Shown in pieces: positions 12,419-24,646 of a DNA stretch of 64,000 bases. This DNA comes from Cenococcum geophilum 1.58 (Eukaryota; Ascomycota; Dothideomycetes; Gloniales; Gloniaceae). A program made the position numbers and the translations under genes. The notes below the pieces were generated by a model. That model made no database searches. It was not told the origin of the DNA and saw only the letters and a list, made by a program, of their open reading frames with translations. Numbering within the stretch: the first letter of the stretch is position 1; each line of letters starts with the position of its first letter. The DNA is taken from NCBI GenBank assembly GCA_001692895.1, contig KV748176.1, positions 4,183,092-4,247,091 of the forward strand, in the 5' to 3' direction.

Positions 12419-15400
12419 ATGGCGTTAACCTATCTAAAGAAGTACGAGAAAGATATTAACCCGGAGATATAGGACAGAGCCGTAACTAACTTTATAACCA
12501 CTAAGTAATAGAACCTAAATAGATTCTTAGTATACCGTATGGAACACTATAAAGACAGCGAATATAATAATACCGCGCTATAGTATTATATAAAGGAGGA
12601 CTTTATTAGATAGATAAAGGAAATATAGGTTCCTATAAATAAAGATATTATACAGGACTTCCGTAACTTCCTTTGGGAGTATAGAGTATTTATCCCTATA
12701 GATAGGGGTAGTATTAGGGATAATATTTAGGAACACGTTATTAATATAAAGGAAGAGCATAAATAGACTCTATAAGAGATTAAGCACCAACTATATACTA
12801 TAAAGAAGCTTAAATTATAATGGAATCTAAGTAATATACTACTAGAGACGCGTTTTAACTCTATTGCTCCAGGCATAAGTTCTAATATTTTATATCCATT
12901 GCCTCCACCTCTATTTTTAACTCCCCTGTATTAACTAGCTTAACCTATAGCCTTAATTAACAACCCCTAACAAGCGCAAGATCCCCTTACTTTATAATTT
13001 AATAACCTTTAAACTCCACTAACTAGATCTATATTACTATCGCAGCCTATAATATAATATAGCTAAACACCAATTAGAGGCACCTTAAAAATGCTTATAG
13101 AGCTTATAAAGCTCTATTTAGAATAGGAGAAGAAGTTTAGTAGAGAATTATATAATATCCTTAATTCAAAGTTATGTATCTTCTATAACTGTTGTTAGAA
13201 GGTTAGACTAGAACCCAATTAATACTATATTACTTATTTAGTCATGCTTAAGGGCCAAGCTAGTACCTTCTATTATAATCGTTTAGTAGGAAAAGGATAT
13301 AATTTTAACCGAATAATATATAAAATAAAATGCTATTTTAAAACAGAGGAGAATAAGCAGCAGTATATATTAGAGTAGAGAAAGACTACCTTTCTAAGAA
13401 TTATTGCTATAAACCTAGGTGCCTCTTGACTTAATTATCTTTAAAAGCTCTTTAATTAACTCTAGATAATTTAGCGTGGTTTATCCAAATCATATTAAGA
13501 GGACTTCAGCCTATATGATTAAGTCATTAGCGTATACTAAGGTATTAAAAAATATAACCTTACTCTCTTTAACCCTATAAGTACTTATAAAGAAGTATAT
13601 ACTTAATTAAGATCCTCTATTAGCACCGCCCTACGCTCTTAAGAAGTATAGTAATTTAACGCCTAACTCTAACCTACTTTAATTAACCCAGCTAACCAAT
13701 ATAATTATAACTGGACTAATTAAATATATGGTAGTCGTGGTAGGGGATATAGTAGAGGGTATAATTAATATTAACTATAAAGCAATCGTAGAGGTCCTTA
13801 TGGAGGTTCATTTTGTAATAATTGGCAGAAGAAATACTACGTTTATGAGAAGCCAAATTGCTAGTTAACTAGATACCCCCTTAATAGACAAAAGGAGGCA
13901 TACAATAAGTTTTACTAGAGTGTATAAAATATTAGAAACTAAGAAGTTACTATAGCCTACTTCTAAAGCTTCCTGGTTTAATATAAAGGCGAAGAAGATC
14001 TTAAGGGTAAAATTAATAAGGCTAAACAGCTCCTTATAAATATGGAAATTAAGAACTACTCTCCCAACTAATACTTCACTAAGTATAGTAAGGTAAATGG
14101 CGTATAAACCGTTACTATCCTTAATAACCAATCTACGCTCTATTTTGTTATAAGGTTAGATATCTTTAATAAGCTAAAGGAAAGTTCCGCGTTCTCCTTT
14201 AACAACAGATACTCGGCGAATGTCTTTTATAGTATTATACTAGATACTAGAGCTGTAGGAGTATCTATAGCAGGAGAACCTTAAGTCTAAGCTCTTTAGT
14301 AGCTTAATAGTTCTGTTTAGATTAACTAATTAACGGCAGGCTAATATATAATTCGCTTTAGTAAGGGTACTATAATCTCTCTTAGCATAATTAAGGTCCA
14401 AACCCCATTAGGATATATTACTTTCTATATTATTCCCGCAAATACCCTGTTCCTATTTTGCATCTAAAATATAAATAAATTAGGCGTTAAGCTTAACAAC
14501 CTTAAGAATATACTTATTTAGGGAGATAATTGGGTGCCTGTTGTATGCAAGTAGGGTTACCCTTAGTTGCTCCTTTAATAGCTAGAAAGGAGCGTTGCTT
14601 AAAGTCACTTAACTAAGTCAGAGCTACGTTAACTACATCGTCATTTTAGCCACCTATCCGTTTACTAACTGCTTAGGGTTCTTTAATAAGTAGGTTATAA
14701 AGTTAAGGTTAAGGCAATTAAACATCTTATAAAGTACTATTATTACTGCCAAATGAACCAAAAGTCCCCTAGCCGATTTAAGTTTACCCTTAAAGACGAC
14801 TATAACTTTAACTTCTATATCATTATAGATGTTATATATCTTAGCGGTAAGCTAGTACTCCAAGTTATTAACTTCTTAACCTCCTTCTAAGCCGCACGCT
14901 TTTTAAAAGATATATTAGCTAGGAACGTATAGGATACTCTTTAATTATACTGGATTAATGTCTACCTAGGACCCCCTAATTAAATCGTTTATAATATAGG
15001 AAAGAACTTCTTATCTACGGAGTTTTAATAACAGGCAAAGGTAATAACAATTAAGGTTAAGGAAGTCCCCATTAAGGCATATAATAGTGTTGGAAAGGTA
15101 AAATAATACCATACGCCATTACGCCGCGCATATAAGATTATTTCTTTAAAACTAAAGGGTGCTAGCGAAGAGCTTATCCTATAGATGGCTGTTAAGGCTA
15201 TTAACGATACCGCTAGCCTAGATAGGCTTATACCTACGTTACTAGTCTTTAGCGCCTACCCTTAAATAACTAATAATTCTCCACTATCTCCCTCTATTGT
15301 GCAATAAGCTAAGGCGATTTATAAGGCAATAAAGGAGGTGCGACGTCTCTATACTACGCGCTAGGTTAACAACGCACTAGGAATAAGAAATGGCCTAAAT

Positions 15401-17425
15401 ACCTTAACTACACTTAATCTACTACTCCAATCTAAGGTACGCATATAGCGTGAAAAGGGAGGATGGTTAGGCCTATATAAACTTATTATAATTAATAGTT
15501 AGACTTATACTCTTTAGATGCCCTATAGACCTACTTAATTCCGTTTAACTATTATTAAGTTTTACTATAAAGATAACAGTTCCAAGCCTTTATAGGATAC
15601 CCTAAAAGATACCCCAGGAGATACCCCAGAGAAGAACCATAATTAACATGCCCTAGAAGGCGACTACGACCCTAATATAACTGTAGTAGATACGCCGCAA
15701 CTATAACGCGGTAGAGGTCGCCTAAAGGGATTATAAAACCGCTAACACCTTATTAATTTTAAAGAGTAACTTATTACCGCTATTAAGAATAGAGTCAAGC
15801 TGTTAATGGCCTTTATAACAGCTAAAGAGAAGGCTAACTTTAAGCTTGTAAAACAGCTTTAAAAGGAAGGCCATATTATAACTTTAGGAGCTCCTTTCCA
15901 AGCATCTAATAAGTAGGAGATTAACGGTCTTATTATAAGAGGAGTCTTTAAGTTTAAGAAGTATAACCCTACTAAGTTTAATAGGGTTTGTATATTTAGG
16001 TTAAGAATAGTTAATAAGATTAAAGGCAAAGCTACTAATACCCCATTCAAGAAGTCAAGGCTAGTCATTTAAGGTTATAATAATAACGGTAAGGAAGTAA
16101 TTCTTACACAATCCCCTATAATTTAACGAGCTAGTTAGCGAGTTATTATTACGCTAGCTCCCTCCTTAATAAAGAATAGAATAGTAGTTTATTTGCGAGA
16201 TATCACCCAGGCCTATACCCAATTAGAGACACGCCTTTAGCGCTTAATACTAGCATACCTTCTAAAGTAAATTCGCCACCAATATCCCGAAGATACGATT
16301 ATAGTTATACTTAAGCCACTATATAGAATCGTAGAGGCAGGAACTTATTAGTGGGCTACTTACAGCAAGCACCATAAAGAGAAGCTTTTAATAACTACTT
16401 CTATATTTAATCCCTGCTTCCTTATTACAGCCACGGAAACTCCATTTAGAATTATTAGCATATAAATAGACGATATAATTATCTTAGGAGACAACTAATT
16501 CTTAGCTCTTAAAGAAGATAAGCTAGTAAAGGTAAACTTTATAGCAAAGCTAAAGGAAAGACTTAATTTAATAACACCATTACTCTTTAATAGATGTATT
16601 ATTTCCCTAAATAAGAATTCTATTGCCCTACGCCAGAAAGGTTAAGGCAAGAAGATTAATATTATTAATATTAATTCTCTAAAGNAAGGATATGTAGAGT
16701 AACGCGCTTACGGAGCTTATATAGCTTCTATCTATTAACCTAAAGCTTCCTTTAATCTCTCTATTGCCGCCTAATACTAGAAACTAACTAAGGATAATAT
16801 TTTTAACCTAAATAAGCGTCTTTCCTGGCAAATAAACTATCTTAATTGGGGACTACTCTACGTACCTATTAATCTTCCTACTACTAAGCTATTTATGTTT
16901 ATTAATAGATCGTTTGTAAATAATAAAGATTTTAGCTCCTAGTTAGGATATAAGATTATTATAGCAAACAAATCTACTAGAGAGAATAACTTTATAATCT
17001 ACGGCAATCTTATCTATTAAAGCTTAACTAAGAGCAAATACGTTACTTAAAGCGTTTTAGCGTTAGAGATATATAAAATAGTTAGTGGAGTTAATATAGC
17101 AATTACAATTGGAACTACCCTTAAAATAATTATAGATTAACTTAAACTTCCTATTATCCCTATAATCGTGTACACCGACTTATATTTCTTCTATAAGTGT
17201 TTAGTTAAGCTTAGTACTATAAAGGAAAAGCGCCTTATAATTAATATTATAGCACTTTAGTAGTCCTATAAGCGTTAAAAACTCTTTAAGATCTAATAGA
17301 TTAATAGCTAAGATAACCTAGTAGATATAATAATAAAGGCAAACCTAAACAAGGCACTAGAGACGTTTGTTAACATAAATACTTTATATATATAAGTTAA
17401 AGGTTAGGTTAAAAGGGAAATTTAA
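12419..17425 (+). pseudogene. gag-pol of element B, one 1668-codon frame broken only by RIP stops
   Basis: From ATG at 12419 to the likely ancestral TAA at 17423-17425, gag, protease, integrase, reverse transcriptase and RNase H all fall in the same frame, giving 5007 nt with no frameshift. Visible motifs are a protease D-T-x-A block at 14243 (the Gly position reads Arg), an integrase core near 14800-15120 with a mutated catalytic Asp, the reverse-transcriptase D-D pair at 16469-16474, and an RNase H Y-T-D at about 17171-17179. Dozens of in-frame TAA/TAG codons prevent expression. One undetermined base (n) is at 16685. Confidence 0.9.
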
Positions 17426-17769
17426 AGAAGTTAAGATTTTATAAAACTTTAACCGCCAGTTAAAGTTATCTAATTAGTTAGATTCTTGCTAAGAGCGCCA
17501 CACCTAATTAATTTGGGTGGCGGTGTAGAGTTCTATTAACGCTATTTATTAAGCTAGCTAATTAGAATTTTCTATCCCCGGGATAGAAAATTACTATTAG
17601 CTTAGCTAAGAGCGGTAAGCGGAACTAATATCTTTGTATAAACCCGTATATCTACCTATACTACCTCTTCCCCTTTATTTCTTCTTCTTCTTTTCCTTAG
17701 CTTTATATCTTTATATAGTAGCAATCTATAAGTATATATAGATGGCAACTACAAAAGAAGAGTTGCTAG

Positions 17770-17943
17770 TGTCGGGAATGAGGTAAGCGGTCGTCACGTG
17801 TCGTCACGTGTCGCCGCGGCACTAGCGTGGTGAGGAACCTTAGGTTCCTTACCTACCCCCTAATTCTAAACAACAAGCTTTATCAACTAATATTTACTGT
17901 ATTTACTCGAGTAGCATTAATAAGTTACCCTGTAACACTAACA
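17770..17943 (+). repeat. 3' LTR of element B
   Basis: It has the same length and termini as 11853-12026 and retains the two CACGTG sites. Confidence 0.92.
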
Positions 17944-17948
17944 AATAA

Positions 17949-18216
17949 CGTGCAGAATATATATATTACAATAATATGTACTATACGGTATTATTAGTAG
18001 ATTATTATTTTTCTACTTATAACGCGCGTCACACATATATATTAGGCGCGTCCTACTATATTCTGCTATATTCTGCCACTTTACTATTAGCTTGCTTACT
18101 ACTAGCGTATTAGCCGTATCCTGCCATATTCTGCTATATTCTGCCATTATACTATTAGTTCGCTTACTACTAGCGCGTTAGCTATCCTCGCGATATGTCT
18201 AACGCTTCTAGCTATA
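17949..18216 (-). repeat. Inner 268 bp of the 3' LTR of element D
   Basis: It aligns base for base with the corresponding part of 23508-23794. Differences are G-to-A and C-to-T, all on this copy's side. Confidence 0.9.
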
Positions 18217-18311
18217 CTAGGAGTATTTTAGAAAATATAAAGAACTAGTAGGCTATAACTATGTAGTCCGAGAAATCTATATACGCACTTCTCCTCCCTT
18301 CCTTCCCTACC

Positions 18312-21300
18312 CTATGCCTCTAAATTAACGCTATTATTAGTAGAACGTTTTACCCATTCTACCGTCTCTAACTTAATTCGGTTTGTATTAATAAGTCGCT
18401 TAAGGGCTAATAACGGTTTGCTTTTAGTCATAGCGTCCACAAGGTTACTATCTCCGTTAATCTACTTAACTTTAGCTATTTTACGTCTTTTGTATAACTG
18501 GCGTAGGCATATAACATTAATTATAAGTCTCTTCTCCTATATTGTTTCTAGCTTAATAAGGTATTTATAAATTAACTTAGAATTGGTGCAAAGGATAAGC
18601 GGTAGGCTGATATTAAGTTATAGTTCGACTATGGCCTTAATTATAGCGCTGATATTAAAACCATAGGCTATAGCGTATAATTTAGAGGCTAGTACGCTTC
18701 TAGTGACTCTTTTGCACTTAACTAAGGACTAGTAGACGATATTCGCCTTATTTAATAAGTCTGCTAGTACTAGGATATATCCAATTTATAATAAGAGGTC
18801 CTTATTATTTATAAATAAGGAATTGGTGAATATAAGCAGTTAAAGTGTCTCTATATTAAGTTTAACAAAGCTTAAACCTCTTATTAAGTTTTTAATTTGC
18901 TACTAAATTCTCTTATTAAGTAGTTTTGTGTCTTTCTTGTTAGGGTTAATTACCTAGGCAGCGTAGGATAAATTAAAAGAAGCTTTAGGCTGGCATACAG
19001 ACACAATATAAGCTCCTCTTACTTATTAGGCAACGTATTGGTCCTTAGGTGTAAGTGCTATATAAATAGTACCTCTAGAGCTAGTTATTATAATAGCTTC
19101 CTTAATATTAATAAGGGTTAGGTTCTAGCATTGGCGCTCCTATATAAGTATAATTATATAGTCCTATTATTAAATAATGCCTCCGTTGAACTTAATTAGG
19201 TGCTTTAGTATAAGGTACTCGCGTTCCTTAATTAGAAACTTTACTTTCTTAATCTTTTCTTATTTTAAAGCTACAAAAACCAAATTAGCTAAGAAGAGGG
19301 TATTATTAGTTTAAAGGCCAACTATTCTAAAGCTTGTAGAATTATTAAGGTAGAGTAAGCAGGGGTTATAAGTAGATTGGTTTATATTTAACTCCTTAGT
19401 ATAGTGGTTGTAATAGGTTTTAAACTAATAATTGCCTACTTCTAGGATGCCGTATAAAGGTCTAACAACCTTAAGGATTGTGCCTTATAAGACTCTAAGT
19501 GCTATACTAAGTTTAAGAGGTGCTTAGATATAAAAGTCTTAATTTAGTTTTATAATTAACTAAACGTAGGCTTATAAGATGTCTCGTAAGTAAAGGTGTA
19601 TATTATTAGTCTAGGTTATGGCTATAATATAAAGAATAAGGCGTTGGCTAACTCGTTAAATTATAGGTAATTAGGTTAGTATAAGGTCTTTTTCTAGGTC
19701 GTTATAGGCCTGTATAACTAGTCTTGATTTCTTAAAGGCCTTATTAGTACTGGGATTCTTAATTTTATTGATAAATCTAGAGTTAAATACTCTGTTGCCT
19801 TAAAGTACGTCCTTAATATTAACTAATTTAAAGACTCCTTTCTTAAGTAGTTCTTTAACCTCTTTCTATTGTAAGGCTGTAAACTAACTATTAGTTTTAT
19901 TCTTATCTTATAAGTATATAGATATATTTACAGTATTAACTGCGATAGAATACTTGCGTGGTTTACCTTGTCTTTACTTAACTAGTTAAGGTTCCTAAGG
20001 TAGTTCCACGATTAACTAAGGTAGTTCGTTCTCGTTATTAGGTTATACGTCCTCTATATCTCTAGGTTCTTATAAGTATAGTTTTATAACTATACTGCGA
20101 AAGTTAATAGGGCCGTAGGGGAGTTGTATAGTATAGGTCTTATTATTAATACTAAGTAGATTATAGGGACCTAACTAAAAACTAGGCTAGCCTATAGGTC
20201 CTTCTCTCCATGCCAGTATAAGTAAGTTAAGTAGTAGGTCGTAAATTGCGGTTGTTTTAGGGCCGTTGCGTATATTAAGAGCATCTACTACTTAATGTTT
20301 AGCTCTAATCTTCTTAACTTCTTCTATAGCTTTCCTAAGGGCTATAGCTTGTTATATAACTATAGGGTTAAGTATATCGGATTCTACTATGCGTAGGTAA
20401 GCTCTAAATACCAGTAAGGTAGGTATAAGGCCGTTAGGGCCTACTAAATCGTTAATTACCTTAAAAGCCATTTATAGAGCTATATCTTTATTAATGTCCG
20501 GTAGTTTTATAGTAATAATACGGTATATACGGCAAAGGGGACTGTAATAGCGTTCTACTATTCTAATTAAGTTATAGGCTTTAATAGGTACGCTTTTTAT
20601 AATCGTTCTAAATGTTATAGCGTACTACTTAAATTCCTTACTTATAAAGTTCTTACCTATATTATATATAATTATATTAGGAGGTCCCAAATATATGTTA
20701 ATTTAGTATATTTGTAGTATATCCTATATATATTTTGCGCTAATGCTTTATAGCCATCTACCAGCTTAAAATTGTATTCCTTTATTAATGATATATAGAA
20801 GGGGTGCGCCGTTAATATACATAATATTAACCACGATTAAATAGTTAAAATTAATATTATTATGTATTATAAATCTAAATCTACCGGGTAATTTTCCGTG
20901 TTTTTAATAATAATAGTAGTAGCGTATAAGATGGTTTAAGGTCTTACTATTAACGTTATATCCTAAGCGCTTAAGTACTCGCGTAAGGCGCTTAACTAAA
21001 GGGTGGCTAAAACGGTAATATAGTTATTTCAGTTCTATATCGGTTAAGTAGTAAGGGTTTTACTTAAATAACTTAGTTAAATAAGTACGTAGGGATATAT
21101 TTTAAAGTAGGAAAGGGTAGCCAAAATAATATACGACTGGTACTATACTGCGAGATATAACTAGTAAGTTCTTTAAGTTATTAAAATATACTTATAGGTA
21201 GTCTATATCTACTAAGTAAAGTAAAAATAGGGTATTAACCTTAATAATATAAAACTCAATTGTGCTAATAGGGGTAGCTACTTTAGCTAATCTAATTAAT

Positions 21301-23177
21301 AAGGTTAATCTAATACTAAATTATACGTTGACTATACCTTATATAGTTATATTGAGTTATATATTAGTATTAAGTCTTTAAAATGCTAAGAACTAACTAT
21401 ATCCTACCGTAGAGTATTTAGAGGCTCCTATATCGATTATAATACCTAAAAAGCAGTCTATAGTATAGTAGGACGTAGTCGTATTATAAGTAAATAGGTC
21501 TTTATTAGTTATAAGAGGTGTTTATATAAAAGGAGTTACGCTATCTATAGTTATAACTAAATAACTAAAGGCCTTATTTGCTAAGTTAATAGCTATAAGG
21601 GTTGCTTTCTATTGCTTAACTTAACTAAAGAATATATAGAAGTAATTAATATACAACTAATTATTTTGGTTAACTGTCTTAGTACTTGTATTAATAGTTA
21701 GTATATAAAAGACTTTTTTAAGCTCTTCTTCTAAGTTAATACCATTATTATCCTTATAGTCGGCGATGTATTAATTAAGGCGTTAAGTAAAGCGATTATT
21801 AAACTTATTAAACTTGTCCTTATTAATACTTCTAAACTAAGCCTTCGCCTCTTCTTATTTTTCCTTACTATACTTCTATAAGCGATAGTCCTCCTTATTA
21901 TATATAAAGCAACGTAGTTTATATTAAGGAGGAAATTAAGGTTAATTACAATTGCAATTTTAGTTATAGTTATCTCTCCTTCTAAGGTATCGGCGGTCTG
22001 TGTAATAGGCTTAAATTTATTTTAAGTTCTGCTTTTTATAAGCCGTAATTAAGGATTGTAGTTTATTAATAAGGGGGCCTAGTTTATCTAGTAGATCTAA
22101 TATAGCAATTTAATATACGGGAATCCCCTAATAAGATATAATAAGCTTATTGTAGAGAAATGGGACTCCTTATAGTTCTAAATTTAGTCTATACTATAGT
22201 TAAGAGAGTTTAGTAACTAGTATCTAAAGATATTAACTGGTTAATTTATCCGCATTCTTTTGCATAACTATCTATAATAATATTAAATTCTATTTATTAA
22301 GGCTTTTACGTTTAGAACTAGGTCCTCTAAAGAAGCTATAAAGTAACTTATAAGCGTCCTTAAATGTAAGTATAGCAAGTCTAGCATTATAGTAGTAATC
22401 TAGAGCTAGGCCTTGTAGCATAAGTGGGAGAGCCTTAAGGTAGGCATTAGGTGGAACGTCTGCTCTATTACAGATATCGTAGAAGATTATTAACTTAAAG
22501 TTAAAGTTTCCGCTAGTACTACTATATTTCTAGTTATCTATATATAACTTAGCTATATTTACTAGTTCCTTTCTATACCCTAGTGTAGAAGTAGGTGCTA
22601 TGGCAACGGGTATAGTGGTAGTAGGTGTTATAGCCTACGGAGGTAGGAGTAGTGGACTTAAAGGCGGAGTTGTTTAAGACATTAGTAAAGTCGTTATAGG
22701 TGTGCTTTTGGGTATTAATTAAGGTATAAGGGTTTATACAGTCTTATGTTTTAAGCCGCGTATAAATACGTTGGTAAGTATATTAGACTTAAAGGTGCTA
22801 TTAGATTACTCCTTATAGGCTTTATTAAATTCTTCTTAGCTCTATTTATGTTAAGTTTCTTTAAGTAGTATATTAGCCAAAACTTATATAAGCTTAGTAC
22901 GTTTATTGTTCTTACGTATATACACTCCTCCTTTATAAAAAAAAAGAAAAAGATTCTTAAGGGTTTTAGTGCTAGCTTAAGAGAATATATCTATAATAAA
23001 CTCTTTAAAGTCTTTTTAAAAGTAGTCCCATAAAGCGCTGTTAATAGAGTTATTGTTATTATATTCCTATATCTTAAACTAAATATAGTCTATAATATTA
23101 TCGTTAGTCGCAGTTTATATATTAATTTTATTCTTCTATTACTTTACCTCTGCCTTTTAGTCTATAGGTATAGCCAT
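18312..23177 (-). pseudogene. gag-pol of element D, one 1621-codon frame broken only by RIP stops
   Basis: The start ATG is at 23177-23175 and the end TAG at 18314-18312. The span is 4866 nt, an exact multiple of three, and the conserved blocks I checked stay in one frame. The RNase H C-terminus is clear at 18330-18480, with reverse transcriptase near 19200-20000 and integrase near 20300-21100; gag occupies about 21800-23177. Many TAA/TAG codons at glutamine positions make it inactive. It belongs to a different Copia family from A/B, with longer LTRs. Confidence 0.85.
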
Positions 23178-23507
23178 CTTATTTAGTTATAAAGAGGTTA
23201 TTAATAAAGGGTGTTGGTATTTATAGAGAGAGAGTATTTATAGTATTTATAAGGAGGGAGAAAGGGTAGTTAATATAAGTTGTTAAAAACTTAACTTTTA
23301 ATAAGGTGGGAAGCAATATCCTTCCAAATCTAGAGTGTATTATTTAATTCTTAGCAGTAATAAGGGTCTATAGGTAATAGTAAGCTATTAAGCTTCCAGA
23401 TTATCCTTAGTACTCTCTTTAACTAAAATAAGGCTGTTATAAGGTGGAGTATTAGATGTCTTCTAAACTAATATATATTTCCTAATCTATGCGCGCTTAC
23501 TAATTAG

Positions 23508-23794
23508 TGTTGGTATGCTTTAATAATATGCAGAATATATATATTATAATAATATGTACTATGCGGTATTGTTGGTAGATTGTTATTTTTCTACTTGCGA
23601 CGCGCGTCACACATATATATTGGGCGCGTCCTGCTATGTTCTGCCATGTTCTACCACCTCGCCATTGGCTCGCTTACTACTAGCGTATTGGCCGTGTCCT
23701 GCCATATTCTGCCATATTCTGCCATCACACTATTGGTTCGCTTACCACTAGCGCGTTGGCCGTCCTCGCGATATGTCCAACGCTTCTAGCTACA
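23508..23794 (-). repeat. 5' LTR of element D
   Basis: This 287-bp LTR starts TGTTGG and ends GCTACA, followed by CTAAT. It is visibly richer in G and C than its partner, so RIP has hit the other LTR harder. Confidence 0.92.
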
Positions 23795-23799
23795 CTAAT

Positions 23800-24242
23800 T
23801 AATCCAATTACTTAAGCCTTTTTTACACCCAATAGTAGTAAATAATAGCCCTTTTAGGCAGCTGGCTATATACAAGCCTATATTAATTAGATAATCCTAT
23901 AGGATATTACATTTCGGCAAACTATAAGTATTTACACTTATGCATTATTAATAAAGTCTAACTTTAAAATAAAGCCTGCTTAACTACTTAGACCAAATCC
24001 TTACTATTAATATTACCTATTTCTTTGAAGCTCTACAGCGTACTAATTAAATCTGACGATATTTGGATACTATTTAAGGTTAATTAGGGTAAATCTAAGA
24101 TCAGACTATGTCAATATTTGTATATATAGAGGTGCTGGCAAAAATCTAGAATTTAACTCTATGACTCTTAGATCTATATTATTTACCTGATTAGGATCAG
24201 CGCGCTGTCAGCTGTGCAGTCAGCGTATGTACATTTCCAGCG
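23800..24242. other. Boundary between AT-rich RIP block and gene-bearing DNA
   Basis: No gene is visible. Base composition changes from AT-rich to balanced at about 24180-24200. Confidence 0.6.
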
Positions 24243-24309
24243 AGCGTTCAGCGAGCGGCTTGGTTGGGCGCAGTCAGTCAGCAGAAGGCGCCGTCGCTCG
24301 CTGAACGCT
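24243..24309. repeat. 15-bp inverted repeat at the compartment boundary
   Basis: The sequence agcgttcagcgagcg (24243-24257) is inverted at 24295-24309 with a 37-nt spacer that also holds repeated cagtcag words. It may be the end of a mobile element or a simple hairpin. Confidence 0.55.
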
Positions 24310-24314
24310 GACTG

Positions 24315-24528
24315 TTGGCCACACTGCCCCCGAATGAGGAACTCGTTCAAGCCTTGGCTGATAAAGGTGAAATTCTGATCAGTTTCTCGTTCGTGGAGAA
24401 GGCAGAACAGTCAGACAACACGGAGGATGAAGAGAAGTGTGAGCTTGAGAACGTTGGCCAGGTCAAGGAACAGGACCTGAAGCCTCGTCTTCATGAGGAC
24501 ATCCCGAGCCTCTCTCATCAAGTAGCGT
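24315..24528 (+). other. Possible exon fragment, acidic, unidentified
   Basis: An open frame of about 70 codons without its own ATG encodes an acidic, Glu-rich sequence. It ends at gtaagt (24529), a consensus splice donor, and is followed by a branch-like ctaac before an AG near 24560-24576. It could be a relic exon of a gene cut off by the repeat block, or chance. It is convergent with the patatin gene on the opposite strand. Confidence 0.25.
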
Positions 24529-24646
24529 AAGTCTTTCCTAGATACACCCGGCTATCTATGACTAACAGAGTTCAGGTTGGGAGAGGCGGAGGATGTGGGC
24601 CACTAATTCATGTCCGATGTCGAACTTGTCAAAGACTCCGTTCATC

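Larger units (their letters stand above)
11853..17943 (+). mobile_element. Copia element B, complete, nested in the LTR of D
   Basis: The 174-bp LTRs (11853-12026 and 17770-17943) are flanked by the direct repeat AATAA (11848-11852 and 17944-17948). Gag starts at 12419, and the protease, integrase, reverse transcriptase and RNase H motifs lie in one frame. It belongs to the same family as A but runs in the opposite direction. Because it splits the LTR of D, it inserted after D. Confidence 0.94.
11834..23794 (-). mobile_element. Copia element D, complete, its 3' LTR split by element B
   Basis: The right LTR is 23508-23794 (287 bp). The left LTR is 11834-11852 plus 17949-18216, which together give exactly 287 bp once element B is removed. 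The flanking direct repeat is CTAAT (11829-11833 and 23795-23799). The minus-strand interior encodes a Copia gag-pol. A pyrimidine tract at 18287-18309 (a purine tract on the coding strand) lies between pol and the 3' LTR, where the polypurine tract belongs. Confidence 0.93.

Noticed and set aside
12578..16068. Short frames of 60-90 codons inside element B on the minus strand
   Set aside because: They are opposite to the clear gag-pol reading frame and result from AT-rich conversion.
23554..23789. Cys/Tyr-rich open frames
   Set aside because: They lie inside the 5' LTR of element D and are not coding.
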